This document shows positions 9,601-18,037 of a stretch of DNA of 64,000 nucleotides, in pieces; within the stretch, counting starts at the first letter, position 1; each line of letters begins with the position of its first letter. The stretch is from CAVTOO01 sp963736355. Lineage in GTDB: Bacteria > Pseudomonadota > Alphaproteobacteria > Rhizobiales > Xanthobacteraceae. Below the pieces are notes generated by a model that searched no databases, had not been told where the DNA came from, and was given only the letters and a program-made list of their open reading frames with translations. The stretch spans positions 496,001 through 560,000 of the forward strand of contig CAVTOO010000002.1 in the NCBI GenBank assembly GCA_963736355.1. The letters run 5' to 3'. Both the position numbers and the translations under genes were made by a program.

Positions 9601-10566
9601 CGACGCAAGCGCCCATCGTCGAGATCGACAATCTCACCGTGACTTTCGTCAGCGGCGCGCGGCGCGTGCGCGCCGTCAATGGCGTCAATCTCACCCTCAA
9701 GCCCGGCGAAGTCGTCGCACTGCTCGGCGAATCCGGCTCCGGCAAGAGCGTGACGCTGCGCTCGCTGCTGCGGCTCCATCCACCGACATCCGACATCAGC
9801 GGCCGGATCGCTGTCGCCGGCCACGACGTGCTGTCGCTTCACGGCAAGGCACTGGCCGATTTTCGCGGCCGGCTCGTCTCGATGATCTTCCAGGAGCCGC
9901 GGCTCGCGCTCGATCCGGTCTATCAGCCTCGGCGACCAGATCGCCGAGACGATCCGGCGCCACGAGAAGATCGGCCGCAGCGAAGCCGCGGCACGCGCGC
10001 TGAGCCTGTTCGAGCGCGTGCGCATTCCCTCGCCGGAGCGCCGGCTCGCCAATTATCCGCACGAGATGTCCGGCGGCATGCGGCAGCGCGCGATGATCGC
10101 CCTGGCGCTGGCCTGCCGTCCCAAGGTGCTGCTGGCCGACGAGCCGACGACGGCGCTCGATGCCACGGTGCAGATCCAGATCCTGCTGCTGCTGCGCGAG
10201 CTGCAGCGCGAACTCGGTCTCTCGGTGATCTTCGTCACGCACGACATCGGCGTCGCCGTCGAGGTCGCCGACCGCATCGCCGTGATGTATGCCGGGCGAA
10301 TCGTCGAGGAAGGCAGCGTTGCCGACGTCATCCGCACGCCGCGTCATCCCTATACGCACGGCCTGCTTGGCTCGCGCGTCGAACTCGCCAATGGCCGCGA
10401 CAGGCTGGTGACCATTCCCGGCACGCCGCCCGACCTCTCCGACCTGCCGCCCGGCTGCGCCTTCGCGCCGCGCTGCGGGAAGGTCTCCGACATCTGCCGC
10501 ATGACGGCGCCCGAACTCAACGGCCTCGGCGCCGCCACGAGCGCGGCGTGCTTTCACCCGGATTGA
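9597..10566 (+). pseudogene. ABC transporter ATP-binding protein, DppD/OppD-type, one frame break
   Basis: Complete energising subunit except for one extra base near 9928, where CAGCCTCGGC should read CAGCTCGGC. Walker A is GESGSGKSV, the signature MSGGMRQR, Walker B VLLADEPTTALD and the H-loop VTHDIG. The C-terminal LPPGCAFAPRC segment is typical of dipeptide ATPases. From about 9930 onward the operon is free of frame errors. The fifth and last transporter gene, it ends 22 bp before the racemase-like gene. Confidence 0.8.
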
Positions 10567-10588
10567 TCCATCAACCAGAAAAAGAACC

Positions 10589-11275
10589 ATGCCCTCCATC
10601 CTGATCATCAACCCCAACACCTCGCAGGCGACGACCGCGATGATGATGGATATTGCGCGGCTCAGCCTGCCCGCGGAATTCGGCGTCATCGGTCGCACCG
10701 CGCGCCGCAGCGTCCCGATGATTCTGGAAGAAGACCAGTTACTGGCGGCGGGTGCGGAAGTCGTCGAGATGGGTCGCGAGATGCCGGCCGATTGCATCGG
10801 CGCGATTGTCAGCGCATTCGGCGATCCCGGCATGGCGGAGCTTCGCGCCACCGTCGACTGGCCGGTCGCCGGGCTTTGCGAGGCAAGCTACCTGAAAGCG
10901 TCATTCGGCCAGCGGCGCTTCGGGGTCGCAACCGTGACGCCAGGGCTCGTCGGCATCCTGACGCAGAAGGCAAAGGATCTTGGCGTCGGCCACCTGTTCA
11001 CCGGCATCCAGCTGACCGAGGGCGACCCGCGCGCGCTTGCCGCGGAACCCGAACGGCTTGCGGAAGAACTCGGACGCGCGGTCGAGCGCTGCCTGAACGA
11101 CGACAAGGCAGAGACGGCGATCATCGGCGGCGGACCGCTCGGCGGCGCGGCCGCGGCTCTATCGAAACGATTTGGCGCCGCGGTCATCGAGCCCATTCCG
11201 ACTGCGGTCCGGCAGCTCATGGACATGCACCGGCGTCTGGCCGCTGGCGGGCACGAACGGACGCTGATCGCGTAA
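10589..11275 (+). CDS. Asp/Glu/hydantoin racemase superfamily protein lacking both catalytic cysteines
   Basis: 228 residues with the superfamily's N-terminal ILIINPNTSQATTAMM and the paired half-site motifs. In hydantoin and glutamate racemases each half carries a catalytic Cys (CFGDPG-like and LGCAGM-like). Here the first reads VSAFGDPG with Ala at about 76, and the second reads IIGGGPLGG with Gly at about 181. The other cysteines (69, 97, 168) are outside these motifs. Racemisation by the two-thiol mechanism is therefore unlikely; a lyase-type or binding role is possible. Likely co-transcribed with the upstream importer, so it may process the imported compound. Confidence 0.75.
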   Translation: MPSILIINPNTSQATTAMMMDIARLSLPAEFGVIGRTARRSVPMILEEDQLLAAGAEVVEMGREMPADCIGAIVSAFGDPGMAELRATVDWPVAGLCEASYLKASFGQRRFGVATVTPGLVGILTQKAKDLGVGHLFTGIQLTEGDPRALAAEPERLAEELGRAVERCLNDDKAETAIIGGGPLGGAAAALSKRFGAAVIEPIPTAVRQLMDMHRRLAAGGHERTLIA

Positions 11276-11441
11276 GCTGAGTAATCTGCGCGGTCCTGAG
11301 GCTGTCGTGCGAGCATCTTCAAACTCGTCAGCCCCTTGCCGGGTGATTGCGAAATAGAAGTCCGTCCTGGAACGATCTGCGTCAGCACTTGTCGGGCACG
11401 TGTGAAATGCTCATATTGAGAGAAGACTGGCCGCAGCGAGA

Positions 11442-11470
11442 TTGACATCGTGCACCGGCTTCAATTCAAT
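11442..11470 (+). promoter_or_regulatory. Sigma70-type promoter candidate
   Basis: TTGACA (11442-11447), a 17-bp spacer and TTCAAT (11465-11470). It lies in the 404-bp gap between the racemase-like gene and the tricarboxylate-binding protein gene and would give a leader of about 200 nt. The rest of the gap shows no convincing gene; a 27-codon ORF at about 11518 with a purine-rich site is too short to support. Confidence 0.4.
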
Positions 11471-11679
11471 CGACGCGTACCGGACTTAAGATCCGGACGA
11501 AGGGGAGACGAAACGCATGATTGCGCCGCAGCGCGATCTGTCTCGCGGCGATTGTCAGCCGCAAGCCATTTTATTTTTCTTTCAGCAAGACCTTCTCCGA
11601 TGACGCAACGGATAAAGGGCGCTCACATCGACGATTAATTTTCCGCGATCACTGTTGATAGAAAAGTGGGAGGAACGTT

Positions 11680-12657
11680 ATGAAATTCCGGACTTTTGCA
11701 ATCACGATCAGCGCTGCAACAATTTCATTTTCATCGTCATTGACCGGCGCCGTCGCGCAGCAGAATTATCCGACCAAATCCATCAACATGGTCATCCCCT
11801 TCGCCGCAGGCGGAGGCGCGGATACCACTGGCCGGGTGCTGGCGGACGAACTGTCCAAGGCACTGGGCCAGCCTGTCATTGCCGACAATCGCCCCGGCGC
11901 CAACGGCGTGATCGGCTCTGCCATTGTCGCGAAGGCAGAACCGGATGGACACACCATTCTGATGACCTCGAGCTCGACCTACGCGCTCAATCCCAACCTG
12001 ATGAAATCGATGCCCTACGATCAGGTGCGCGATCTCGCTGCGCTGGTGACCGTCGGCTACACACCATGGATTCTCGTCGTCAGTCCCAAGAGCGAATTCC
12101 ACAGCGTCGCCGACGTGGTCAATTACGGCAAGGCCAATCCCGGAAAGCTGACGTTCGGTTTCTGGCAAAGCTCGACGCTCGTCACCGGCGAGATGTTCGG
12201 CAAGTTCGCCGGAATTTCTCTGAGAAAAGTGCCGTACAAGGGCGCCACGGAAGCCATTGCCGACCTGCTCGGTGAACGCATCAATCTGCTGTTCATCGAT
12301 ATGGGCACGGGGCAAGGCCACATCAATTCGGGCGCGATGCGCCCTCTTGCGGTAACCGCACCGGCGCGTGCATCGCATTTTCCCAGCGTGCCGACCTTTG
12401 CCGAGGCCGGCTATCCGCAGGTCGATACGGGCTCAACGAACGTCGTTTTCGTGCCCGCCAAAACGTCCCGCGAAGTCAGGCAGAAACTGAATACCGAGCT
12501 GAACAAAATCATCCAGAAGCCGGAGGTCCTGGCGCGTCTGACGCGTCAGTCCATGGGCTCGACCATCCGTACGCTGGATCAGGCCGATGAATTCGTCCGC
12601 TCGGAAATCGCCCGCTGGGAAGGCATGATCAAATCCGCGGGGATCGAGAAGGAGTAG
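11680..12657 (+). CDS. Tripartite tricarboxylate transporter (TTT/Bug) substrate-binding protein
   Basis: 325 residues with a signal peptide cleaved near AVA-QQ (about residue 26-27). The Bug-family core follows: PTKSINMVIPFAAGGGADTT, then QPVIADNRPGANGVIG, the ligand-binding part of the fold. A GGAGG site precedes the ATG. Such proteins bind carboxylates in the periplasm, but no TctA/TctB membrane genes are here, which is common for these orphan, expanded receptors. The neighbouring amidohydrolase and hydrolase may act on the same class of compound. The ligand is unknown. Confidence 0.9.
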   Translation: MKFRTFAITISAATISFSSSLTGAVAQQNYPTKSINMVIPFAAGGGADTTGRVLADELSKALGQPVIADNRPGANGVIGSAIVAKAEPDGHTILMTSSSTYALNPNLMKSMPYDQVRDLAALVTVGYTPWILVVSPKSEFHSVADVVNYGKANPGKLTFGFWQSSTLVTGEMFGKFAGISLRKVPYKGATEAIADLLGERINLLFIDMGTGQGHINSGAMRPLAVTAPARASHFPSVPTFAEAGYPQVDTGSTNVVFVPAKTSREVRQKLNTELNKIIQKPEVLARLTRQSMGSTIRTLDQADEFVRSEIARWEGMIKSAGIEKE

Positions 12658-12689
12658 GAGGCACCGGTCGGTGAGAGTCCTCTCGCCGA

Positions 12690-13529
12690 TCAGAGCTTTG
12701 GCGACCAGCCATAAAACTTCGCGCAGGCGCCGCCCATCAGCGTTGCGCGTTCGGTCTCGTTGAGGCGATCGGTCTCGAGGAAGGGACCGACGCCCTGCTG
12801 GTAATTGATGACTGCGAAGGCGCGCGTCCAGTCCGTGCCCCACAGGCAGCGATCGATGCCCCAGGCATCGAACACGCGCGCCAACGGATCCCAGATATCC
12901 GAGTACGGATAGGGCTTGTGCGACATGGTGCAGGCGCCGGAGACCTTGATGACGGCGTTCTGGCGTTTGGCGAGATCGAGCACTTTCGGCAACTCGGCCC
13001 ACGGCTCCGGTGGTGCGGGCGGATCGTGCGGTTGGCGAATGCCAAGGTGATCGATGGCAAATCGCACGTCAGGATTGCGATCGACGACCTTGATGCCGTC
13101 ATCCAGATTGTCCCAGATCATCAGATTGACCGGCATATCGTGGCGCGCGGCGGCGCGCATGACACGATCCAGACCCTCGCCGTCCGGTGCAATCTTCGCC
13201 GACTTCTGCATCATGACGCGAATGCCGACCGCGGCCGGAACCTTTTTCCATTCCGCGATAACATCGCCGACCGCCGGATCGTCCGGATTGACCGGCTTGA
13301 CCAGGGCGAACCGGCCGGGATGGGCCTGCTGCACTTCCATCGCGTAGCTCGCGTCATAGCGATACATGGTGAAAGCAGAGACGAAGATCGCGCCATGAAC
13401 GCCGACTGCGTCCATCGCCGCGACCATCTCGTCGCCCGTCACATGCGCGGGCCAGTTCGGCACGCCATGCCACGGCCGCTTCGGGGTGTTCGCGTCATAG
13501 GCGTGGACCTGGGAATCGATAATCATCAT
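12690..13529 (-). CDS. Amidohydrolase-2 family (TIM-barrel) hydrolase
   Basis: 279 residues from the MMIIDSQVHAYD start; a longer upstream reading lacks family similarity and overlaps the divergent gene. Family landmarks are FAIDHLGI (about 157-164), SGACTMSH and RCLWGTDWTRA near the C-terminus. The usual metal motif HxH after strand 1 reads QVH, as in some subfamilies, so metal content is unclear. It is transcribed convergently to the TTT receptor and divergently from the alpha/beta hydrolase. The substrate is probably a lactone, amide or carboxylate of a catabolic route. Confidence 0.85.
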   Translation of the reverse strand: MMIIDSQVHAYDANTPKRPWHGVPNWPAHVTGDEMVAAMDAVGVHGAIFVSAFTMYRYDASYAMEVQQAHPGRFALVKPVNPDDPAVGDVIAEWKKVPAAVGIRVMMQKSAKIAPDGEGLDRVMRAAARHDMPVNLMIWDNLDDGIKVVDRNPDVRFAIDHLGIRQPHDPPAPPEPWAELPKVLDLAKRQNAVIKVSGACTMSHKPYPYSDIWDPLARVFDAWGIDRCLWGTDWTRAFAVINYQQGVGPFLETDRLNETERATLMGGACAKFYGWSPKL

Positions 13530-13737
13530 TGCAGCGATGCCTTTGTGTCCTGAATGATCCAGAGCCTTAAGTTGGTGAATTGCCTTCAACGCGCGATCAA
13601 GCGCCAGCCGGGCCGCGAGTGTTGGCTGGGAAAACAAAAATCGCAACAGATAAAGCCACCCTTCCACGTCAACCAATTTGCGGCGGCGCAATTGCAGCCT
13701 ATGATCAAAGAAAACTTCCAGCCAATCCGGGGCACTG

Positions 13738-14610
13738 ATGAAAGAAGCGATTGTACGGGGCGCTCGCATCAATTTCGAAACCTTTGGGATCGACGGACCC
13801 TGGATTTCATTGAGCCCGGGCAGCCGGAAAGGCCTCGCGGATATTGTCCCGATCGCGACATCTCTGGCCGCCAACGGCTTCCGTGTGCTGCTGCATGATC
13901 GACGCAATTGCGGGGCGTCAGAGGTTGCGTTTGATGCGACGGCGGCCGAGCATGAAATCTGGGCCGACGATCTGCGCGAGCTGACAGATCAACTGGGAAT
14001 CAAATCTCTCTATGTTGGCGGCGCATCCTCCGGCGCGCGTCTTTCGATCGCATTTGCGATCAGACACCCGGATAAACTCAGCGGATTGCTCGTCTGGAAG
14101 ATCACCGGCGGCGCATATGCCACGACCAATCTCGCGGAAGCCTATTACGGATCATTCATCGCGCTGGCCAAACAGGGCGGAATGGCCGCTATTTGCGACT
14201 CGGAACATTTCAAAGCCTGCATTGAATCGCGCCCCGACAATCGCGCGCGACTCATGGCGCTCGATTCCCAGTTCTTCATCGGTGTCATGCAGCAATGGCA
14301 AACCACATTTCTCCAATCGGCCTCGCTCCCTGTCATCGGGGCAACCGAGAAAGAATTGCTCGGCATCACCGCGCCAGCCTGCATCATCGCAGGCAACGAT
14401 AAAGTTCATACGCCGCAGGCCGCCCGCAATTTGCACGACGCGCTGGCCGGCAGCGAATTGTTCGACGATGTCGTCTCAAAGCGCGACGAGACAGATTTGC
14501 TCGACCAGTCCGATCAGGCGGAATGGCAGGCGAAAGAACCTGTCATTGTGAAGATTCTCACCGGCTTCGTTCGCCGCCATGACAAGCTGGCGGTGAAAGA
14601 GACGCAGTAA
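13738..14610 (+). CDS. Alpha/beta hydrolase-fold protein
   Basis: 290 residues. The nucleophile elbow G-A-S-S-G at 95-99 puts Ser97 in place, and LLHDRRNCGASE matches the oxyanion and strand-4 region. The acid may be the Asp in AGNDKVHTP, but no His appears where the catalytic base normally sits near the C-terminus (VVSKRDETDLL). It may be inactive as an esterase or use another residue. It lies divergent to the amidohydrolase with a 208-bp shared promoter region. Confidence 0.75.
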   Translation: MKEAIVRGARINFETFGIDGPWISLSPGSRKGLADIVPIATSLAANGFRVLLHDRRNCGASEVAFDATAAEHEIWADDLRELTDQLGIKSLYVGGASSGARLSIAFAIRHPDKLSGLLVWKITGGAYATTNLAEAYYGSFIALAKQGGMAAICDSEHFKACIESRPDNRARLMALDSQFFIGVMQQWQTTFLQSASLPVIGATEKELLGITAPACIIAGNDKVHTPQAARNLHDALAGSELFDDVVSKRDETDLLDQSDQAEWQAKEPVIVKILTGFVRRHDKLAVKETQ

Positions 14611-14701
14611 ATAACGCTCTCCTTAAGTCCATCGCCAGGTGGGGGCCCGTCATCACCAAGTACAATGTGCGGGTCGAATAATTGCTGAGCGCGATTGAAC
14701 C

Positions 14702-14732
14702 AAAACAGCCCGCCGATTGGCGGGCTGTTTTT
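14702..14732. terminator. Bidirectional intrinsic terminator
   Basis: A 13-bp stem AAAACAGCCCGCC (14702-14714) / GGCGGGCTGTTTT (14719-14731) with loop GATT. It can end the hydrolase transcript on the plus strand and the tRNA-Ser transcript on the minus strand. Confidence 0.85.
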
Positions 14733-14752
14733 GTTTCGAGGGGAATTTATGG

Positions 14753-14839
14753 CGGAGAGGGAGGGATTCGAACCCCCGATACGGTTGCCCGTATGCCGCA
14801 TTTCGAGTGCGGTGCATTCGACCACTCTGCCACCTCTCC
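14753..14839 (-). tRNA. tRNA-Ser (anticodon CGA)
   Basis: Reading the minus strand: acceptor GGAGAGG pairs with CCTCTCC, the anticodon arm is CCGCA-CTCGAAA-TGCGG, the long variable arm is CATACGGGCAACCGTATC and the T-arm contains GGTTCGAATCC. The long variable arm and CGA anticodon identify serine, reading UCG. CCA is not encoded. Confidence 0.95.
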
Positions 14840-14868
14840 GGAAGGGGTCTCGGTCGAGCGCGGCAGTC

Positions 14869-16044
14869 TTAAGGGAGGACGCTGGCGGAGACAAGAAGCA
14901 AGCTCAGGACGCCTTGGCCTTGCTGGAACTCCTTGCTGGATTCCTTACTGGATTCCTTGGCCTCTTTGGGCTCTTTCTCCTTGCCCTCCTTGGTCTCCCT
15001 GGCATTGCGATTGGTGAATCGGGCGTTGCCGAGCCCGGTCCCGATCGTCAGCACCCCCCACCGCCGGTAATCCTGCATGAAGGGCACCTCGCTCAGCCCC
15101 TGCGCGACGCCGTCATTGTGCATCATGATGACCGTGTCGTGGCCGCCGATCTCGGGGATGGCTTCGGTCAGCGCTTCCGCCAGATTGAAGCGGCTGCTCT
15201 CCCAGTTGCCGGGCAGGTTCTGCGCACCCTTCTCGATGCTGCCATCGGACGCGATTGCGCCCGGACACGAAATGCCGATGAAGGGCGCAAGCTTGAATCC
15301 CTCGTCCTCGGCCTTCTCGATCATGGTCTTGAGCATCTTGGCGAGCCGCTTGACCGCGCCCTCGCGCGTCGGCTCATCATCGGCATGACGCCAGATCTCC
15401 GACTTCCAGACCGCAGCTTTCGATAGATCCGGCGCCTTCTTCTGGCGCGTTTCGACCACGCCGGCGCGGATATTGGTGCCGCCGATATCGACCGCGAGAA
15501 TGCTGTCATACGCTTCGAAAATCCACGACGGCGCGAGGTGGATGCAGCCGATCAGCCCTGCTTCATCGGGATGAAACCGGATCGGCACCAGATCGATCTT
15601 GTGGCCGTCGGACTTGAGCACGATGTCCGCCCGCGCAATGGCAAGTTCGCCGATCCGGCTCTGGCGAAATCCGCCGCCGACGACGATGCACTCGGTGCCG
15701 GCCCAGGCTTTGGTCTTCAGAAAGCGGGCTGTGACCGCCGACAATTCCTGCGCGAACTGCTCCACGGCGCTATGCACGACAGCCGCCGCCATCACGTCTT
15801 CGCCGACGAGAATCTCATCCAGTTTGGATTTGCCGATTTCTTCGGACGATTTGTTGCCGAAGGGATCGTCGCCGGCCTTGCGCAGCGGCTTGCGCCACGC
15901 CTCCAGAATGCTGTGAAAGGCGTCGCGGTTGGCGCGGTCGCCGAGAAAGCCGTCCTCATCCTTGAGTTCGATGTTGTAGTCGTCCACCTCGACGGCGGGG
16001 AGCACCCGCGCGCCGTGCAGCCCCATTACTTTTGCCTCAGCCAT
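14869..16044 (-). CDS. ROK-family sugar kinase-like protein, apparently circularly permuted
   Basis: 391 residues from MAEAKV (or 400 from an upstream ATG at 16071). The ROK ATP motif ILAVDIGGTNIRAGVV is at residues 182-197 instead of the N-terminus. It is followed by GISCPG, MMHNDGVAQGLSE and the second phosphate motif IGTGLGNARF, after which only a Lys/Glu/Ser tail remains. The elements that normally come last, ECIVVGGGFRQ (adenosine motif) and DEAGLIGCIHLA, come first at about residues 118-172. So the two lobes are swapped in order. No CGxxGC zinc motif is visible. The sugar or amino-sugar substrate is unknown. Confidence 0.75.
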   Translation of the reverse strand: MAEAKVMGLHGARVLPAVEVDDYNIELKDEDGFLGDRANRDAFHSILEAWRKPLRKAGDDPFGNKSSEEIGKSKLDEILVGEDVMAAAVVHSAVEQFAQELSAVTARFLKTKAWAGTECIVVGGGFRQSRIGELAIARADIVLKSDGHKIDLVPIRFHPDEAGLIGCIHLAPSWIFEAYDSILAVDIGGTNIRAGVVETRQKKAPDLSKAAVWKSEIWRHADDEPTREGAVKRLAKMLKTMIEKAEDEGFKLAPFIGISCPGAIASDGSIEKGAQNLPGNWESSRFNLAEALTEAIPEIGGHDTVIMMHNDGVAQGLSEVPFMQDYRRWGVLTIGTGLGNARFTNRNARETKEGKEKEPKEAKESSKESSKEFQQGQGVLSLLLVSASVLP

Positions 16045-16183
16045 GCCAGCCTTCCCTTCGACGGACGACAACCGTTTGGAACCCGGATGGTTTCATGGGG
16101 AGTTGAGAGGCCGGATTTGGCGCGAGGAACGCCAGAAACCGGCCAAATCCTTCATAAATGGCGGCTTTTCGGGCCACTTTACC

Positions 16184-16211
16184 TTGACTCATCGTCAGCC
16201 GGCGCTATAAC
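16184..16211 (+). promoter_or_regulatory. Promoter of rplU-rpmA
   Basis: TTGACT (16184-16189), a 16-bp spacer and TATAAC (16206-16211), a good alphaproteobacterial housekeeping match, about 170 bp before rplU. Confidence 0.6.
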
Positions 16212-16220
16212 CCCGGCCAA

Positions 16221-16250
16221 GGCGCGGCCTGTTTTCGCGCCTTTTGTTTT
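16221..16250 (+). promoter_or_regulatory. Hairpin with U-rich tail in the rplU leader
   Basis: GGCGCG (16221-16226) pairs with CGCGCC (16236-16241), followed by TTTTGTTTT. Located just after the predicted transcription start, it looks like an attenuator rather than an end-of-gene terminator. Control of L21 by such a leader is inference. Confidence 0.4.
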
Positions 16251-16381
16251 GGCGTTTGTTTCGGCTTGGGCTGTTCGCAGCCCGCCAGACTGAAAGCCAC
16301 AAACAAATACCCACACCGACTGAAGAAAAAGCCGGCCCGGATTCATCCGAGCGCCGGGATCGAACACGAAGGATGAAAACG

Positions 16382-16885
16382 ATGTTCGCAGTCATCAAAA
16401 CCGGCGGCCGGCAATACCGCGTCGTCCCGGAAGATGTACTCGAGATTGGCAAGATCGCCGGCGATGTCGGCACGATCGTGCAGCTTGGTGAAGTGCTTTT
16501 GGTTGGCGGCGACACGCCGACGCTCGGTTTTCCGACCGTTGCGGGCGCAAGCGTCGCAGCCGAAGTGCTGGATCACAAGCGCGGCCCGAAGGTCATTGCC
16601 TTCAAGAAGCGCCGCCGCAAGAATTCGCGCCGCAAGCGCGGCTATCGCGACGAGATCACGGTGATCCGCATCACCGAGATCCTGACCGACGGCAAGACGC
16701 CCACGGTGCAGCCGCGGCCCAAGAGGGTCAAGGCAGCCCCCGCTCCGGCGGTCGAGGGCGACGAAGAGGCTCCGAAGGCAGCCAAGAAGACGGCCGCCAA
16801 GAAGCCCGCCGCCGCCAAGGCAAAGGCTCCGGCCAAGCCGAAGGCCAAAGCCCCGGCTAAGCCGAAGGCCGACAAGAAGAAGTGA
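16382..16885 (+). CDS. rplU: 50S ribosomal protein L21
   Basis: The first 103 or so residues are canonical L21 (MFAVIKTGGRQYRV at the start, GPKVIAFKKRRRKNSRRKRG for 23S rRNA binding). A tail of about 60 residues follows, rich in Lys, Ala and Pro (repeats of AKAPAKPK type), as often found in Hyphomicrobiales and probably disordered. An in-frame ATG nine bases upstream (MKTMFAV) is an alternative start. rpmA follows 55 bp later in the usual order. Confidence 0.97.
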   Translation: MFAVIKTGGRQYRVVPEDVLEIGKIAGDVGTIVQLGEVLLVGGDTPTLGFPTVAGASVAAEVLDHKRGPKVIAFKKRRRKNSRRKRGYRDEITVIRITEILTDGKTPTVQPRPKRVKAAPAPAVEGDEEAPKAAKKTAAKKPAAAKAKAPAKPKAKAPAKPKADKKK

Positions 16886-16940
16886 GATGATTCCTTCACG
16901 GAATCCGGTTATTTAACGACAACGAGTTTCGGAGAGCACC

Positions 16941-17213
16941 ATGGCTCATAAAAAAGCAGGCGGTTCATCGCGCAACGGGCGCGACTCGGCTGGCAAGCGT
17001 CTTGGCGTCAAGGCGTTTGGCGGCGAGGCCGTGCTTGCCGGCAACATTATCGTGCGCCAGCGCGGTACCCAGTGGCATCCCGGCACCAATGTCGGCATGG
17101 GCACGGATCATACCCTTTTCGCACTGACCGAAGGTCACGTGTCGTTCCGTACCAAAGCCAAGGGCCGCGTCTACGTATCGGTTGTTCCGATGATGGAAGC
17201 TGCGGCCGAGTAA
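16941..17213 (+). CDS. rpmA: 50S ribosomal protein L27
   Basis: 90 residues, MAHKKAGGSSRNGRDSAGKR at the N-terminus, which reaches the peptidyl-transferase centre. No Firmicute-type leader to be cleaved. A GGAGAG site precedes the start. Co-transcribed with rplU and followed by a terminator. Confidence 0.97.
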   Translation: MAHKKAGGSSRNGRDSAGKRLGVKAFGGEAVLAGNIIVRQRGTQWHPGTNVGMGTDHTLFALTEGHVSFRTKAKGRVYVSVVPMMEAAAE

Positions 17214-17276
17214 CAGGTGGACACATAATTGGGTCCGCCGGTTCACGTTAACCCGGCAGACCCAAGTTGGGTTCTG

Positions 17277-17307
17277 AAGGGGAAACGGGAAACCGGTTCC
17301 CCTTTTT
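17277..17307 (+). terminator. Terminator after rpmA
   Basis: AAGGGGAA (17277-17284) pairs with TTCCCCTT (17297-17304), with an inner near-palindrome and a run of T to 17307. Confidence 0.75.
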
Positions 17308-17369
17308 GCTTTTTGCCTCTGTGCTGTTTTGCCTCTGTGCGTTCATCGTCGCGCCACACAGGCGGACTA

Positions 17370-17422
17370 AAGCGTTTTCCAGCGAAGTGGGTACCGGTTC
17401 GCATCAAGAAAACGCGTCAGAC
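17370..17422. repeat. Dispersed repeat, family A, copy 2
   Basis: AGCGTTTTCC arm, the conserved GAAGTGGGTACCGGTTCGC centre and a GAAAACGCGTC arm, about 50 bp. It ends 18 bp before the GNAT start codon, so it lies in that gene's leader. Confidence 0.8.
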
Positions 17423-17440
17423 CAAAAACTGGAGCCCAAC

Positions 17441-18037
17441 ATGCTGCAAGATATCCCGACCACGCCATTGCATGAGCACAGTCCCGTCGTCCTCGAGACG
17501 ACACGCCTGATGTTGCGCAGGCCGACGCTCGCGGACGTAAAAGCCATTGCGGTGCTCGCTAACGACATCCGCATTGCCGAGAACACCCGCCGTCTGCCGC
17601 ACCCCTATGCGCTCGCGGACGCGGAAGATTTCGTGACGGGCCTCGCGCAGGAGAGCCACGAAACCGTTTTCCTGATTACGCTTCATGACGGCACGCCGAT
17701 CGGCATGGTCGGACTCGACGCCGGCTCAGGCGACGCGCCGGAACTCGGTTACTGGCTCGGCGTCGATTTCTGGAAGCAGGGCTATGGCACCGAAGCCGCC
17801 CGCGCGGTGATCGACTATGCCTTCGAGACACTGGAGACCGAGCGACTGTTGTCGGCGGCGCGCGTGACCAATCCCGCGTCGCGGCGCATCCTCGAAAAGT
17901 GCGGCTTCCAGTGGCAGGGCGTTGCGCTCTTTCGCATGCTCGCGCTCGGCTCCTCGACCCCGGTCGACCGCTTCCGGCTGGATCGCCATGTCTGGAGTTC
18001 CCTGAAGAACTGGGGCCCGACCCGCCGCGTGGCGTGA
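17441..18037 (+). CDS. GNAT N-acetyltransferase, RimJ/RimL type
   Basis: 198 residues from the ATG that follows GGAG; a longer upstream reading would start inside the L27 terminator. The N-terminus LETTRLMLRRPTLADV is typical of RimL-like enzymes, and acetyl-CoA motif A is in GYWLGVDFWKQGYGTEAARA. NPASRRILEKCGF is the motif B end. It transfers an acetyl group from acetyl-CoA to a protein N-terminus or small amine; the target is not predictable. Confidence 0.9.
   Translation: MLQDIPTTPLHEHSPVVLETTRLMLRRPTLADVKAIAVLANDIRIAENTRRLPHPYALADAEDFVTGLAQESHETVFLITLHDGTPIGMVGLDAGSGDAPELGYWLGVDFWKQGYGTEAARAVIDYAFETLETERLLSAARVTNPASRRILEKCGFQWQGVALFRMLALGSSTPVDRFRLDRHVWSSLKNWGPTRRVA

Noticed and set aside
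4970..10566. Programmed frameshifting to explain the broken ABC genes
   Set aside because: Too many sites, no slippery heptamers or stem-loops common to them, and similar single breaks occur in unrelated housekeeping genes.
11518..11600. A 27-codon ORF before the TTT receptor gene
   Set aside because: Only a purine-rich site supports it; too short and without similarity.
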